NCBI RefSeq assembly: GCF_020509005.1
Contig: NC_063012.1
Span: forward strand, 2,852,001-2,916,000
Origin: Fulvia fulva
Taxonomy: Eukaryota; Ascomycota; Dothideomycetes; Mycosphaerellales; Mycosphaerellaceae
DNA length: 64,000 nt
Direction of reading: 5' to 3'
In this document: positions 12,769-24,881 of the stretch, in pieces
Layout of the letters: every line of letters begins with the position of its first letter
Position numbering within the stretch: position 1 is the stretch's first letter
Notes under the pieces: generated by a model
What the model was told of the DNA's origin: nothing
The model's database searches: none
The model's input: only the letters and a program-made list of their open reading frames with translations
Made by a program: the position numbers and the translations under genes

Positions 12769-13980
12769 TGGACGACCCTATATACGGAGGCGGAGAACTT
12801 ACTAGGGGATGACGAACACCCAGCCCGGGCATATAAGAACACTATAGCACAGCTACTAGGAGCGCTAAAAGCGCTATCATACCAAATCCCGAAGACAATC
12901 CAACAAGTAACACAGAAGGCAGCCCAGAAACCAACTACATAGGCAACAGTAGCAGCAGGCAAGAATCAACCCCCTCCGAAGGAAAGTAAGGCGGTACGCC
13001 TATACATTACTAATCCGGCGGAGAAACAAGAAATCGCAGCCCTAACAAGCAAGGAGATTGTCGACAGAATCGGCCAAAAGGAGGTAGTTAGGGCGAGGGT
13101 AGAAGTAACAGGCGTAGTAAGACTCTTTACCGCACAAGAGTCTAATAGACGAAAGCTAGAGACCTATAAGGAGTGGACTACTAAAGTCGCGAAGTCGGCA
13201 CGAGTCTCCCACCAACAGTATACCGTCATCGCCCACGGGGTCCCTAGGACATTCAAGGTCGAAGACCTTCCCCACCTCCAAGTACAGAACCAGAACACCT
13301 CCCTAGGAGTACGACTAACGAAGGCGGCATGGCTGCACAAGACAGTAGACCGAGAAAAGACGCATTCATCGCTTATTATTTGGGTAGAGACAGCGGAACA
13401 AGCTAACCAGATATTAGACAATGGGCTATTCTGGAACTGCGAGAGAATGGACACGGAGATCCATCAGAGCAGCCACAGGGTACTACAATGCTTCCAATGC
13501 CAACAGTACGGTCACATAGCCTCAAAATGCGGGGAGAAGACCCCAAGGTGTCCTCACTGCGCAGGCCCACACCAGGGAAGGGAATGCCCAAAAAAGGAGA
13601 GCAGGTGCGCATGCTGCGGCAGAAGGCACCCAGCGTATTCAAGCCAATGCCCGGCTAGAATAGCAGCACAAGAACGAGCGAGACAAGCAAGGATCTCTAC
13701 ACCAGCTAGGTACCCCCAACGACAACAGGAGGGACCTACCGTGTACAAGGGCTTCGAGCCGAGCAAAAGGAAGAGGGCAGAAGAGACGAACAAGGGAACC
13801 CAACCGCAAACGCATCCACCTCCCGGTCGGCCTCGACACCTTAACCGGGCAGCCAACGAACTAGGCCAAATGCGAATCTTTGGGGCGCCCTAGCGGCCCC
13901 AGGGCCAGCCGGACAGCGAGATACAGGCTCAGGAGACACAGCAGGTCAGCACGGAAATGGACCTCACGGATAACGAATGA
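12769..13980 (+). pseudogene. LINE A ORF1: Gag-like CCHC zinc-knuckle protein
   Basis: The conceptual frame runs from about 12769 (true start uncertain) to TGA at 13978-13980. It includes IAQLLGALKALSYQIPK (about 12846), a central region reading VVRLFTAQESNRRKLETYKE, and CCHC knuckles: CFQCQQYGHIASKC (from about 13489), CPHCAGPHQGREC and CACCGRRHPAYSSQC. These bind nucleic acid, as in Tad1-type ORF1 proteins. The uninterrupted part is 13447-13890. The TAG at 13891-13893 is in frame with 28 more sense codons, so it is best read as a RIP-altered CAG. The natural stop overlaps the ORF2 start. Confidence 0.88.
13977..13980 (+). promoter_or_regulatory. ATGA stop/start overlap between LINE A ORF1 and ORF2
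   Basis: The ORF1 stop TGA (13978-13980) overlaps the ORF2 start ATG (13977-13979). Frame continuity was checked codon by codon from 13894 to 13980 (29 codons). This arrangement suggests ORF2 is made by termination-reinitiation. Confidence 0.75.
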
Positions 13981-16900
13981 TACTATACGACGACATCACT
14001 ATCGTACAGTACAACGTAAACAAAAGTAGGGACAAGGTCCAGCGCCACTTTCTACAAGAGCTAGACCCGCTACGGCACCACGTTATTGCGGTACAGGAAC
14101 TATAGATCAACCCCTACGTAGGACTCCTAGCTACTTGTAATGACCGGAGATACCACACCGTAATCGCGGGCTAACGAGGCGTCATCCCGAGGACATGTAT
14201 ATACGTAAGCAAGACTATAGACCTTGAGTCGTAGAAGGTTATACTACCGCAGCAGGGCAACCTAGGAGACATAATATCAATCCAGATCGACACGACACAA
14301 GGCCCTATCCAGATCCATAACGTTTACAACCCGCCACCGCGGGGTCGGACGAGTAGGGAACTAGGAACCCTCGCCCACCTAGAGCGGACCCTAAGCCAAG
14401 ACACGAAGCAAGTACTCCTCGGCGACTTCAACCTCCACCACCTACAGTAGGGACTCGAATTCACTCCCCCGCACGCATTTCTAGGGGGGAAGCTACTGGA
14501 CATAACCGCACGCTACGGAATGGCCTTAGTAACACCAAAGGGAACAGAGACGTGGAAGGCCCGTACTAGTGCAAGCACGATCGACCTATGCTTTCTATCA
14601 CGAGAACTTGAAGAGAGACTAGTCTAATGCCGACCGAACTACGCGCTAGAAGCCTCCTTAGACTATATCCCTATCCAAACGACGCTAGGGGTGAAGGCGA
14701 TAGAGGAGCTAGCAAACGAACCACGCCGTAACTGGAAGAAGGCACGCTAGGACGACATAAGAGGCTTCCTAATAGCGAACCTACTATAGTATAGAGAACT
14801 CGAGACGACAGCTCAGCTAGATCAAGCAGCGGAACAGATTACCTCGGTCATATAGCAAGCAGCGGAACAATACACGCCGTTACTCCGGCCCTTAACGCAG
14901 TAGAAGGCCTTCTAGACCCCTAAATGCTCTACGAAGGTAAGGGAGGCTAGAAGGGCAAGGCGACAGTAGACGAAGGAGCACACCTAAGAGACGTAGGAGT
15001 AATACTGCCACGCGACACAAGAGAAGAAGGCACAGATAAGACGCGATAAGCTATAGGACTAGAGAGCGACGATCGGGCTCGTTATAGAAAACCCGGAACA
15101 GATGTGGAGACTTGCTAAATGGGCACGACTACCTGAAGAGCAACAAGCCCCCCACTTCCCCATAATCGTAGACCGCGAAGGGATTGCCTAGGCTACGCCC
15201 CGGGGCAAGGCAAAAGCGTTAGCCGACCATTTCTTTTCGACGCAAGTAGAGGCAGACCTTACGGACATCGACCCGAGCATATACCCGGAACCCCTGGACA
15301 TGGATTGGGCGGTTAGCTCTAACACAGTAACAGGAGTCATAAGTAAGCTAAAGGGACGAAAAGCCCTAGGCCTAGACAGGATACCAAACGTACTGCTAAA
15401 AGAGTGTAGAGACGAGATCGCGCCGAGCCTTGCAAACCTATTTACCGCGTGCCTACGGCTAGGGTATCACCCGAAGCCGTATAGAGAGTCTATGACAGTA
15501 GTGCTACGCAAGCCACAGAAGGAAGACTATACTCAGCCCAAGTCGTACAGACCAATAGCACTTCTAAATACGATAGGGAAGGTCCTAGAAAAGATAGTAG
15601 CCTAGAGACTTACGTAGCTTGCCGAGGACAACCACGTACTCCCAGCAACACAGATGGGGGGAAGAAGCCAGCGATCGACACTAACAGCAATAGAGCTAAT
15701 TACGGAGCAAATCCAGACCCTCTGGCACTACGGCAGGAACCGAGCGGCGTCCTTACTATCCCTCGACATCGTAGGGGCCTTCGACAACGTCTCACACCAA
15801 AGGCTAATACATATCCTATAGCAGAAAGGCATCCCCTAGTGGGCAACGTCGTTCGTCTTCTCCTTTCTCTAGGAACGGACGACATACCTAGTCCTAGGAA
15901 GGTACACGTCCGACCCGGTGAAGGCAGAGACTGGAATACCTTAGGGATCTACTCTCTCCCCTATCCTGTTTCTGATATTTATGTCGGATCTAATCCCCCT
16001 ACTCACCTCTCCGCAAACCTTAGCATCGGGGTTCGTAGACGATACAAACATCCTAGCCTGGTCAGACTCGACAGAAGAGAACTGTCGCCTCCTTGAAGAT
16101 AGGCACAAGAAATGCGAGGAGTGGGCAAAGAAGCATAGTGCCCGGTTCGCCCCTGAAAAGTACCAACTTATACACTTCAGTAAAGCGAGAACACACCATA
16201 ATATAAAGGCGGCGGTAAGAATCCAAGGCTACGAGACCAAGCTATTAGCGGAGCTACGAGTACTAGGGATCTGGCTCGACCCGAAGCTAAGCTGGAATGT
16301 ACAGATTAAGAAAGCCTAGAGTCGAGCGCAAGTCAATAAAGCCTCGATAAAGAGGCTTACGGCATCTATATAGGGGGCAACATTCGACAAGGCAAGAGTA
16401 ATGTATAAGGCGATCGTCAGACCAGCTATGTTGTACGGGGCACAGATTTGGGGAACAGGAGGCGTAGGCAAGCCGATCCCGAAACGGATAGAGCAACCCC
16501 TAAACAGGACATAGGCAGGCAACCTACGTAGGGTACTAGGCGCATACAAGACAACGTCAACAAGCACGGTAGAAATGGAGACAGGAATACTACTAATCGG
16601 CCAGTATATCCGGGGAATGAGAATTCAATACGCGGCAAAGACGACAGGTTACCTAGCACAAACCACGATCTAGGAGGCAAAGAATAAGATAGAAAGCCGC
16701 TACCGGAGAGGGGCAGGATATAGGACAAGCCAAAAAGAGGATGACCTTACGACCTTTACGGCCGTACAGACAAGCACCGAATGGCTAGCACGAAAGGAGG
16801 AGGAGCGTAGGACTCGCCAGGCCGGCGGGAGCAAGGCTAAGACCCAAAACCTAGCGGAACAGATAGCGAGCTGCCTATAGGAGCAGGACTGGAAAAGGAA

Positions 16901-17381
16901 GCCCCCTAAGACAACAGGCCCGATAGCGCTCCGAGCCTTCTAGAGACACAATTACTAGCTATATAGGGACCTGACAAGGGCCGAAGCAAGCATAGCGATC
17001 CAAATCAGGTCCGAATATATTAGATTAAGGGCCTACCTATTCAGGAGACGCGCACTAGACATCTATAGCCCAGCCTACTAGTGTGGCTACCTATCGTAAA
17101 ACCTAGAATATATGCTACTACGATGCCCGTAGTAGGCGAGAGGCAGAGGAAATTGGAGGCACTAAGCGGGAAGGAGAGACTATAAGTCAATTATTAGGGA
17201 CAAAGGTAACATTCGCCGAATCTCTCGGTAGATACTACAGTAGGGATACCTCTAGCAGTTTAGCCTCGCGAGCGAGACGGAGGAGTGGATAGACAAGAGG
17301 CGGAAGCGAGGGGGGTTGCAGATAGGGTAGTCATCAGGGCAGGCCTATAACACTAGCGTACCCCTAACAAGGGAAATTTAA
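13977..17381 (+). pseudogene. LINE A ORF2: endonuclease, reverse transcriptase, C-terminal domain
   Basis: ATG at 13977 opens a frame of about 1,130 codons ending TAA 17379-17381. The endonuclease has VIAVQELQINPY and LLGDFNLHH (about 14415-14440). The RT begins near 15300 with KALGLDRIPNVLLKE, then SYRPIALLNTIGK, SLDIVGAFDNVSH and the catalytic GFVDDTNILAWS (about 16028-16062). A C-terminal region follows. The protein nicks the target and copies LINE RNA onto it. Roughly 30 in-frame TAG codons block translation. Nearly all fit CAG or TGG changed by RIP, and the catalytic Asp pair is intact. Long open pieces are 15300-15605 and 15981-16319. Confidence 0.92.
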
Positions 17382-17417
17382 GACGACAACGAGGAGGAAA
17401 AGACAGGCGGGAAGGAG

Positions 17418-17447
17418 GAGGGGTTTTCACTAACACGGTTTCCCCTC
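17418..17447 (+). other. LINE 3'-UTR hairpin, LINE A(+) copy
   Basis: GAGGGG pairs perfectly with CCCCTC around an 18-base loop (ttttcactaacacggttt). It is located about 60 bp before the (TATC)n tail. It is equivalent to the hairpins in LINEs B and C. Confidence 0.72.
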
Positions 17448-17529
17448 TATATATACAAAAACAAGATAGCATAGCTGTATAGGCCAAAGGGCACTACAAC
17501 AGCTTAATGAAATATCTATCCTATCTATC

Positions 17530-17530
<1 letters not shown>

Positions 17531-17627
<97 letters not shown>
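17531..17627. repeat. (TTA)n microsatellite after the LINE A tail
   Basis: About 32 TTA units directly follow the (TATC)n tail of LINE A. It may be part of the tail or a pre-existing target repeat. Confidence 0.9.
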
Positions 17628-17628
<1 letters not shown>

Positions 17629-17895
17629 TTATTAGCTTTTGTAGTCTCTTTCTTTAGCTCTTACTATACTTAAAGACGCTTCGCTTAGTTAATCTTTATT
17701 AGACTAAAGAAGGTAGCTCCTTAATTATCTTAAGCTCTTAATTCTTTAAAGAGCACCTTATTACGCTTCCGCTTCTTCTTCTTCTTAAGGTTAAGGCTAG
17801 TAATAAGGACCTTATTCTTAGCCTTAAGGAGCTTATTCTATGTTATAATAGTAACGGTAGTATTCTTAAGCTTCTTAACCTTCTAGATATATATA
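17628..17895 (-). pseudogene. Fot1/pogo transposase C-terminal fragment
   Basis: The minus-strand frame reads LLKAKNKVLITSLN followed by a Lys/Arg-rich KKKKKRKRNK block. This resembles the helical, basic region after the DDE domain in fungal pogo-type transposases. It has several in-frame stops. No catalytic residue or terminal inverted repeat is visible, so the assignment rests on this pattern alone. LINE C starts at its upstream side. Confidence 0.5.
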
Positions 17896-17899
17896 TTCT

Positions 17900-18709
17900 C
17901 GAACTATTAGGAAGCTCTAGCTTATATCGAGTTAACCGTAGAGAGACTATATATCTTAATATATAAGCTTACGGATAATTAGTCTAAACGTAGACGATAT
18001 AGCGACGATAATAGTAGTAGACGACTAAGAGTAAGGGGGAGACGAGTAGAGAACGCTCTATAAGAAGGCGGAAGAGATAGTAGCGGTAGAAGAAGGGAGA
18101 TTTCCGGAGAGAGTACTAAAAGGAGTAATAAGCGAACTACTCGGGGGACTAAAGGCGCTTAAACGATGAATAAGCACTACGATTAATAGGGCAATCAAGG
18201 TAGTAACACGAAACGCGAGAAATAACCCTTAAAGAGACCCGAGATAGACCTAGGGCCTAACGACCTAGGCAATAATCGCGAGCTAACCTACCCCCCCCTA
18301 GAGTATAGTACTACGAGTCTATATTACGGACTAGAAAGAGAAGGAAGAGATAGGAAAGATGACCGGGAGGGAGATAGTCGAGAAGATCGGAGTAAAGGGA
18401 ATAGTAGGAGTAAGGGTAGATAATAAAGGGGTCAAGCTATTTATAGTATACGTATAGAATAAGAAGGCCCTCGAAATAAACAAGGAGTAGATACTAAAGA
18501 TCGGGAGCATAGCGAAAGTCTCCTATTAATAGTATATAGTAATTACGTATAGGGTCCTATAAACCTTTAATATATAAAGGGATATACTAAACCTCTAGAG
18601 GAAAAACTAGGTAGTAGTACTAGGACTATAGATTATAAAGATAGCGTAGGTTAAGAAGAAGATAGAGGAGGGTAAGAGGGCCTCCTCGCTAATCTTATAG
18701 GTTATAATA
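17900..18709 (+). mobile_element. LINE C, left part (5' end and ORF1 N-terminal half)
   Basis: The plus-strand frame from about 18047 reads RTLYKKAEEIV and ISELLGGLKALK, homologous to LINE A ORF1. It continues through IVEKIGVKGIVGVRVDN to 18709, where LINE D interrupts it. The exact 5' end of the element is not determined. It is heavily RIP-mutated, with almost every CAG read as TAG. It resumes at 24287. Confidence 0.82.
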
Positions 18710-18899
18710 AATATAAATAAATAAATATATTCATAATGCCTATCTAGCTCCTAAAAGGTCTACGAGGCCGGGGGCTATTAAGGAAGAGAGAGGGGAAAAC
18801 CGTCGTACGGGGAAAAACTCTCTTTAGGTATTAGTAAGTTCTCTCTATTACTTATTAGTTAATCTGTCGTACTAGAAGCGGTAAGTACTAGGTAGTTAG

Positions 18900-21800
18900 C
18901 CGCCCCGGAGTACTAATCTATCCGGTGCCTAGGGACGAGTATTAGTAGCTAGCCTCCTATTAAGTAGACAATAGGTCGACTATTAGTAGAGGCGGGTCGC
19001 CTATCGAGTAGGAGACAGGTCGACCGTCGAGCGGAAAACGGGCTAGCCGTCGAGTAGACGACGAGTCGACCCTCCCGGGCTCCTATACTCTATTAGTACT
19101 CCTGTCGCTACTCCTCCTATACCCGGGGTCGCTATAGGCCACGGTCTACCCGCCTACGTAGTCGTTAGTACTACCGGAGTTCTACTACGTCTATAGGTAG
19201 GGCGCCTTCAAAGGCTTCCTAGAGCTCTTCCTCCTAGGCTATCTCCCCTATCCTTACTACTATCTTACCCGCTATCTAGAACTACTATAGTAGGCCGGTC
19301 CGTATTACTATTCGTACCGCTACTCGTATCCTACGCGCTATACCTATTAAATGTTAGAAGTCTATAGCCCTAGTTTTAAGGCGTATTACCTACCGGGCTT
19401 CTAGAAAGCGTAGGTAGAACAGTACGACGTGTTTCGGCGTCTAGACACGTCTATATTCGTATAGGCTACTATCTACTCCCGGTACCTTTCGGCGATATAG
19501 ATAGTCTTTAAACCTAATATATTCCGAGCGGAGTAGTATCGCGACTATTACCTATAGGCGGGTAAGGGCTCGGAAGAGCATTACTCTATCTCGGCTAATA
19601 GGTCCTATCTTCGCCGCTACCTCGTCTTCTCGTCGGTATACTCGTCGCCGTAGTAGTTACCCGTTCGGGTACCTTTCGCCTTTCTCCTAGCGCTCGTTCT
19701 AGATTCCCTATATATATCTATAGACCGCGTTTGCTATAGCCTTCCGCCCTTCGCGTCCCTATCCCGCTCCTATTACTAGTATACTACTAGCTAGGGCCTA
19801 TACTCGGAATTTTACTATCGGGGTTTATTACGTATCTAGCTACCGCTAGGCCTATAGTCCTATCTTCTTTTTAGGCGCTATAGATCGAAGGCGTGTCGTA
19901 ATCGCCTAGTACGTCGCGCGGATATCGCTCCCTACCTTACTATTCGCCGTCTAGAGCGTATATCCTATAGCGAGCTATTAGAGGTAGAGGTCTAGTAGCG
20001 TAATCTACGTATCCGCTTCTAGGACCTACGCCGGTATAGTACGGTATACCCCGGTCGCCCTACGTAAATATTCGTTCTATACGTTTTAAATCTACTTTAT
20101 CTAGCTAGTCGTATAGGATAGATACTAGACTAGTACCCTAAAGGTAATCGCCGGTCGGACGATAGAGCTATATAGCTAGCGTACCTTTACGAAGGCTACG
20201 CCCTATATAGAGGCCGCGAGGCGTATAACTAAGGCTTTGTTCTAGTCTCCCCGCTACCGGAGCTACTTTAGGTAGGCGTACTACCGGAGTTACGTATCTA
20301 CTTAGAATCCTAGGACCCGGATAGATAGCTATAGAGTAATCTAGCTTACGCCGGTCCCGGCCTCGATCGTAGCTTAGAGGTTATACTTCTTCGGGGTCCT
20401 CGTAAGGTAGTTTATCTAGTACTTCTTAGGTACGAAGACTACCCCGTATCGCGCTACCTATTTATTATATACCTCGAGCGCTACTTCGAGTTAGCGGTAG
20501 TTAGTCTCGGTTAAGTCGCTATATATTAGGATATTCGTATCGTCGACAAAGCCTATATAGGAGTTAGTACCGCCGGCGCTTCCCCTAAGTAGTAGGAGGA
20601 GCGTAGAGGCGAAGAAAAGGAAGAGGATCGGAGAGAGCGATAAGCCCTACGGGATCCCCGTTTCTATAGGCCGTATCTAAGGTTTACGCTACTCTCCTAG
20701 GACGAGCTACGTAGACCGGTTACTAAGGAAGGACTTGACGAACGCGACGAGCTAGCTAGGTAGACCTTTCGCCCGGAGGTTATAGAGTAGTCGGGCGTAG
20801 GAAACTTTATCGAACGCCCCCGAGATATCGAGGGATAGTAGGGTAGCGACCTATTATCGGCGTATTACCTAGATTATATAAACCTATTCCGTAACGAGTT
20901 CTAGGGCGGTCGTCGTAGACCGCCCTAGTCGGGCTCCTATCTACTCGGCTAGGAGGAGCTAGTACTCCTCGGCTAGCTTAGAGATACGATCGGCTACGAT
21001 ACGCTCTAGCGCCTTACCGATCGTACTAAGTAGGGCTATCGGGCGGTAGGCCTTCCTAACGTTATATCTAGCCTTACCCTCCTTACGGAGGACGACTATA
21101 CTCGAGTACCGGAAGGGGGTCGGTTATATAACTACTAGAGGTATACCGTAAATAGGCCCCGCGAGGTACGGGGCTAGTATCTAGCGGTAGTACTTTAGGA
21201 ATCGGTTAGGGATCTTATCTAGTCCTAGGGCCTTGTCTAGTAGCGCCGCTTTTAGTACTATTAGTACCTCCGCCTCCGTTACCTCTTAGCTAGTCTCGAG
21301 CTCTATTAGGTATACGAAGCCTTCGATATCGTCGAGTCGGGTAGCGACCGGAGGAGGGAAGAACGCCTCTACTAGCGCGTCGGCTCTACCTTACTAGGCT
21401 TCCTAGAGGACCCCTTACCTATTACGGATAGGTAGGAACTATAGTAGTAGTAGCGGCGTCTCCGGCTTCCTCGTACGCGCCTACTTAGCGAGCTTCTAGA
21501 CCTTACTTTAGTCTCCTATAACTTTACGGACGGCGTTACGCTACGTAATATTACTCTAGCGCCTAATAATCCTACCCTTCGCGTTATCTAGTCCGCGGTA
21601 TCGGGCGTATATAGCGTCCTATTTTATCTTATTCTACCGGCGCCGCGCCGCTACCGTTATACGGCTACGTCTACGTATTCCTACGACTAGGCTAGCGACG
21701 CGTACTTCGAGGGTCGGGTATAGGAGAACTTATCCTAGATTACTCTTACTATATACTACTATAGGCTCTCTACCGCCGTATCGATTTCCGCCTCTAAGCG

Positions 21801-22650
21801 GAGGGGTACCGGCGGTACGAGGGCCGTTATTCGTTCTTTTAGTACCTTATTAATCTCCTTCTAGTCCGCTCTCTTCTACTAATGCCGTAGTTCTAGGGCT
21901 AGTAGCGCCTATAGGTATATTACGTCGAACGTCGTATAGATAGCTAGGTAGTCTAGATAGCCGGTATCGAGTTCTCGGTCTATATCGTTAAAGATAGTCC
22001 GCTAGGCTATCTACTATATCGCGAAGGTTAGGTTAAGCGTCTAGGTCGTGTTTTTCTACTAATACGTAGCCGTGCCTACGGGAAGTACTAGGCTAAGGCC
22101 GGATACCTCTACTAGACCGATAAGCGCGTCTACGGCGTTATAGGCCGAGGGTACGCTATCGCCTCCCTATCTTTAGTAGTAGAGGTTAAGGTCGCCGACT
22201 AGGATATATATATTAGCTTCCTCTTAGAGAGCTTCTTAGAGCTAGTAGAGGGTGGCCGACTAGCTATAATCTTCTATCGAGCCCGGTACTAAGTACGGGT
22301 TATAGGCGTTATAGATAGCTATTGTCTTGCCGTCGGTAAGGCGTAGCCGTAGAGAGGCTATATCGCTAGAGTAGGTATAGGTCGTCTACGTTATTATCGC
22401 GATTTCTTTACTTATATAGAAGTAGACCCGCGCTACCGGCTAGTTACCTTAGGATACTATAAGGTAGTATCTCGGGTCTACGAGTATTGTCTCTCCGTTT
22501 ATCTACTACTCTTAGATAGCGACTATATAGTGCCGGCTAGGGTGTAGTAGGCTAAGGAGTAGCTTCTAGGCCTTGTCCTTACTCTTATTAGCGTTATACT
22601 ATACGATAGTTAGCTAGATAAGCGTACTATTTATAGTTAGACTATTATAT
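18900..22650 (-). pseudogene. LINE D ORF2: endonuclease and reverse transcriptase
   Basis: Read on the minus strand. The endonuclease near 22650-22150 has TIVQYNANKSKDKAQ, VAIQEQQINGE and ILVGDLNLYYQ. The RT has the catalytic motif GFVDDTNILIY at about 20525-20560. Many TAG codons interrupt it. The region below about 19900 (element 3' side) should hold the C-terminal domain, but I could not identify motifs there. Confidence 0.82.
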
Positions 22651-22669
22651 TAGCTATAGTTCCCTATTC

Positions 22670-24200
22670 TACCTCCGTAGGTTTACTACTATATTGTCGT
22701 CCTCGTCGCCCTCGCCCTCGCCTTCGTTATCCTATCGCGGGGCCGGCGTCGCTAGCGTAGCTACCGGTAAGGGCGCGCTACCTCCGTAGGGGCGGAATAT
22801 TATCGTATCGAGGCGCGTCTATCCGAGGCCCTAAGCCCGGGGGTCGGTATACGCTAGTCGGCCTACTCCGTATATTATACGTCTACCGCTATTTAGCCGC
22901 CTCTTCTTACCCCTATATATAACCGGCTAGAAGCCGTCGGCGTCGATTCTTAGACGGTATAGTACTATCGCTATTCCTCCTCTTTCCTAGCGTATACCTA
23001 GGCGCGCTCCTACCGCCTATTCCGCTACCTATCTCTTTACTCTATATCCGCCTGTCTACGCCTTATAGTCCCTGCCGTAGTTAGCGTACTTACTTATCTT
23101 TAGTTAGGGGTATTCGCGGGTATTATATACCTTCGCGTAGTAGCCGTAGTAGGTCTCCTACTAATAATACTTTATAGTATACCCGAGTCCCTAGTACCGG
23201 AAGTACTAGGTTACTATATAAGTATAGTCGTGCTTTTTAACGTAGTAGTACGAGTAGGCTAGGACTAGTCCCTTCTCTATAGCCTAGATCCTCTAACTAT
23301 TATACTTAAACGTAAGTACGAGCGACGAGTATTTCCGCTCTATTCGTTCCGGCTTCTTTAGCTAGTACGCCTAGGTAATAACGAGGCCTAGAAAAGTAGC
23401 CTAGTTATCCTTTATAATAGCCTCTCCTATTGCTACCGGGCTAGTGTCTACTAGGAAGGTATTAACTCGGATACCGTATATAAGGGCCTAGTATACTAGC
23501 GCGACCGGCGCTACGCTCTTCGCGTTTAGTACCTCGACCGCCTAGGCTACGCTCTATAGTAGCGTCGGTCTCCCCGCTATAGTTACGAGCGTATAGCGTC
23601 CGTCTCTACTCTTTAGCTTCTAGGCTATAAATATGTCTTGTTTACTAGCCTAGCGCGCCTACTCTACGCGGCGTTAGTACGATAGTACCGCTACCCGCTC
23701 TCTTTCTTTAGGGTTGTCTATATATATCGTGACCTCGCGCTAAACTAGCCTAACGCGGTACGGTAGTTACTCTACGGCTACTATAGGTACTTAGGTATAT
23801 ATCGCCGGCCTAGCTCTTCCTAGCGCCTAGATCTCCCGTAGGAGGTCCGCATTCGTTACTTCCTTTACTAGCGCTAGCGCCTTCGTCGCCCGTAGTAGCT
23901 CCTAGATCGCTTTAGCTAAGCTCTTAAGGAGGCTACGGATCGCGCGTTTATAGGGCAGATTAGCGCTCGCGAGGGTAGCTATAATTTCGTATATAATCGC
24001 GGTATATTCTACCGTATCTATACCGTGTTTTGTATACTAGTTCTTCTAGTTAGTGGCTTGTAGTTGTTATAGTCGTTATAGTAGATAGTCTCCGTGTTTC
24101 GATTCTCCCGGGCGCGTCGTCGCTCCGCGCGTTTCCCTTCGTTCGCCGCCTTTCGAGGGCGCTCTTTACTTTTACGACGCTATCGCCCCTTCGTTTATTA
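22670..24200 (-). pseudogene. LINE D ORF1: zinc-knuckle protein
   Basis: Near 23170-23040 the minus-strand frame reads YYAKVYNTREYP followed by KYANYGRDYKA and GGYRVKRQVAE. This is a pair of CCHC knuckles in which Cys and His have become Tyr through TGC-to-TAC and CAC-to-TAC changes. The upstream part towards 24200 is Ala/Arg-rich and broken. The exact start is uncertain. Confidence 0.65.
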
Positions 24201-24881
24201 TCGTGTTTCGTTTACCTCTTGTTCGATCGAACTACTCTTTATACTCCGATAGAAGGGAGTCCCCGTATAGGCCACGAACTTTATACTATAGGTTATAATA
24301 CTAGAGTAAGCAAATAAGGTCTTAGACTAAGGGTTATACTAGGACTTTAAGAGGCTAGATATAGAAATCTACTAAAGTAACTATAGAATCCTTTAATGCT
24401 TTAACTATTAACAGTACGGACATATTACCCTAAAGTGTAGTAAAGCTATACTAGTCTACTCCTACTATACTAGTAATCGCGTAACCTAAGAGTACTAAAA
24501 ACGGAAAGAGGATATAAGATACGTAGTATATAGGAGAAAACACCCGGTATAGTTAAAGTAATGCCTAGTTAGACTATTAGCTTAGTAGAGAGCGCGGGAA
24601 GTAAGGGTAATAACACTACCTAGGTTCCTAGTAGGTAAATAGAAATAGCTAGAGAGAACTACCTACCCGAATAAGAGACCCCGGCTATAAGGGGAGCTAT
24701 AAATAGTACTAGTAATAGGGAGACTAACGTTCTTATATAAGGTATCGTAGAGTAATAGACAAATAAGAATTCACTAAATAATAGGGAGCTAACCCTAAAG
24801 GGAAGAATAGGAGGAGGGACGGGAAAACTAATAGTAAGACTAATAGTAAGACTAAATGGACCTAGACATAAACATATTCTA

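Larger units (their letters stand above)
12409..17530 (+). mobile_element. LINE A, plus-strand full-length copy (Tad1-like)
   Basis: A 5.1-kb LINE with 5' UTR (12409-12768), ORF1, ORF2, 3' UTR hairpin and a tail of (TATC) units running into (TTA)n. It is the least mutated long element here: CpA and TpG are common, yet scattered TAG codons show a light round of RIP. Homology to the minus-strand copy begins at atctcgggtactagg (12409). Bases 12364-12408 are not shared and could be flank or 5' junction filler. I did not find a clear target duplication. Confidence 0.93.
18710..24286 (-). mobile_element. LINE D, minus strand, full length (5.6 kb)
   Basis: The flanks share a 14-bp duplication, tataggttataata, at 18696-18709 and 24287-24300. 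Removing the element restores the LINE C ORF1 frame. In element order it has a 5' UTR, ORF1, ORF2 and a short (ATAA)n tail at 18711-18728. The tail differs from the (TCTA)n tails of LINEs A-C, so it belongs to another LINE group. It is GC-richer than its host but still shows strong CpA depletion. Confidence 0.9.

Noticed and set aside
12466..12962. Cluster of overlapping open frames on both strands in the LINE A 5' region
   Set aside because: No shared domain and no conservation in the minus-strand copy. They overlap the 5' UTR and the start of the genuine ORF1 frame.
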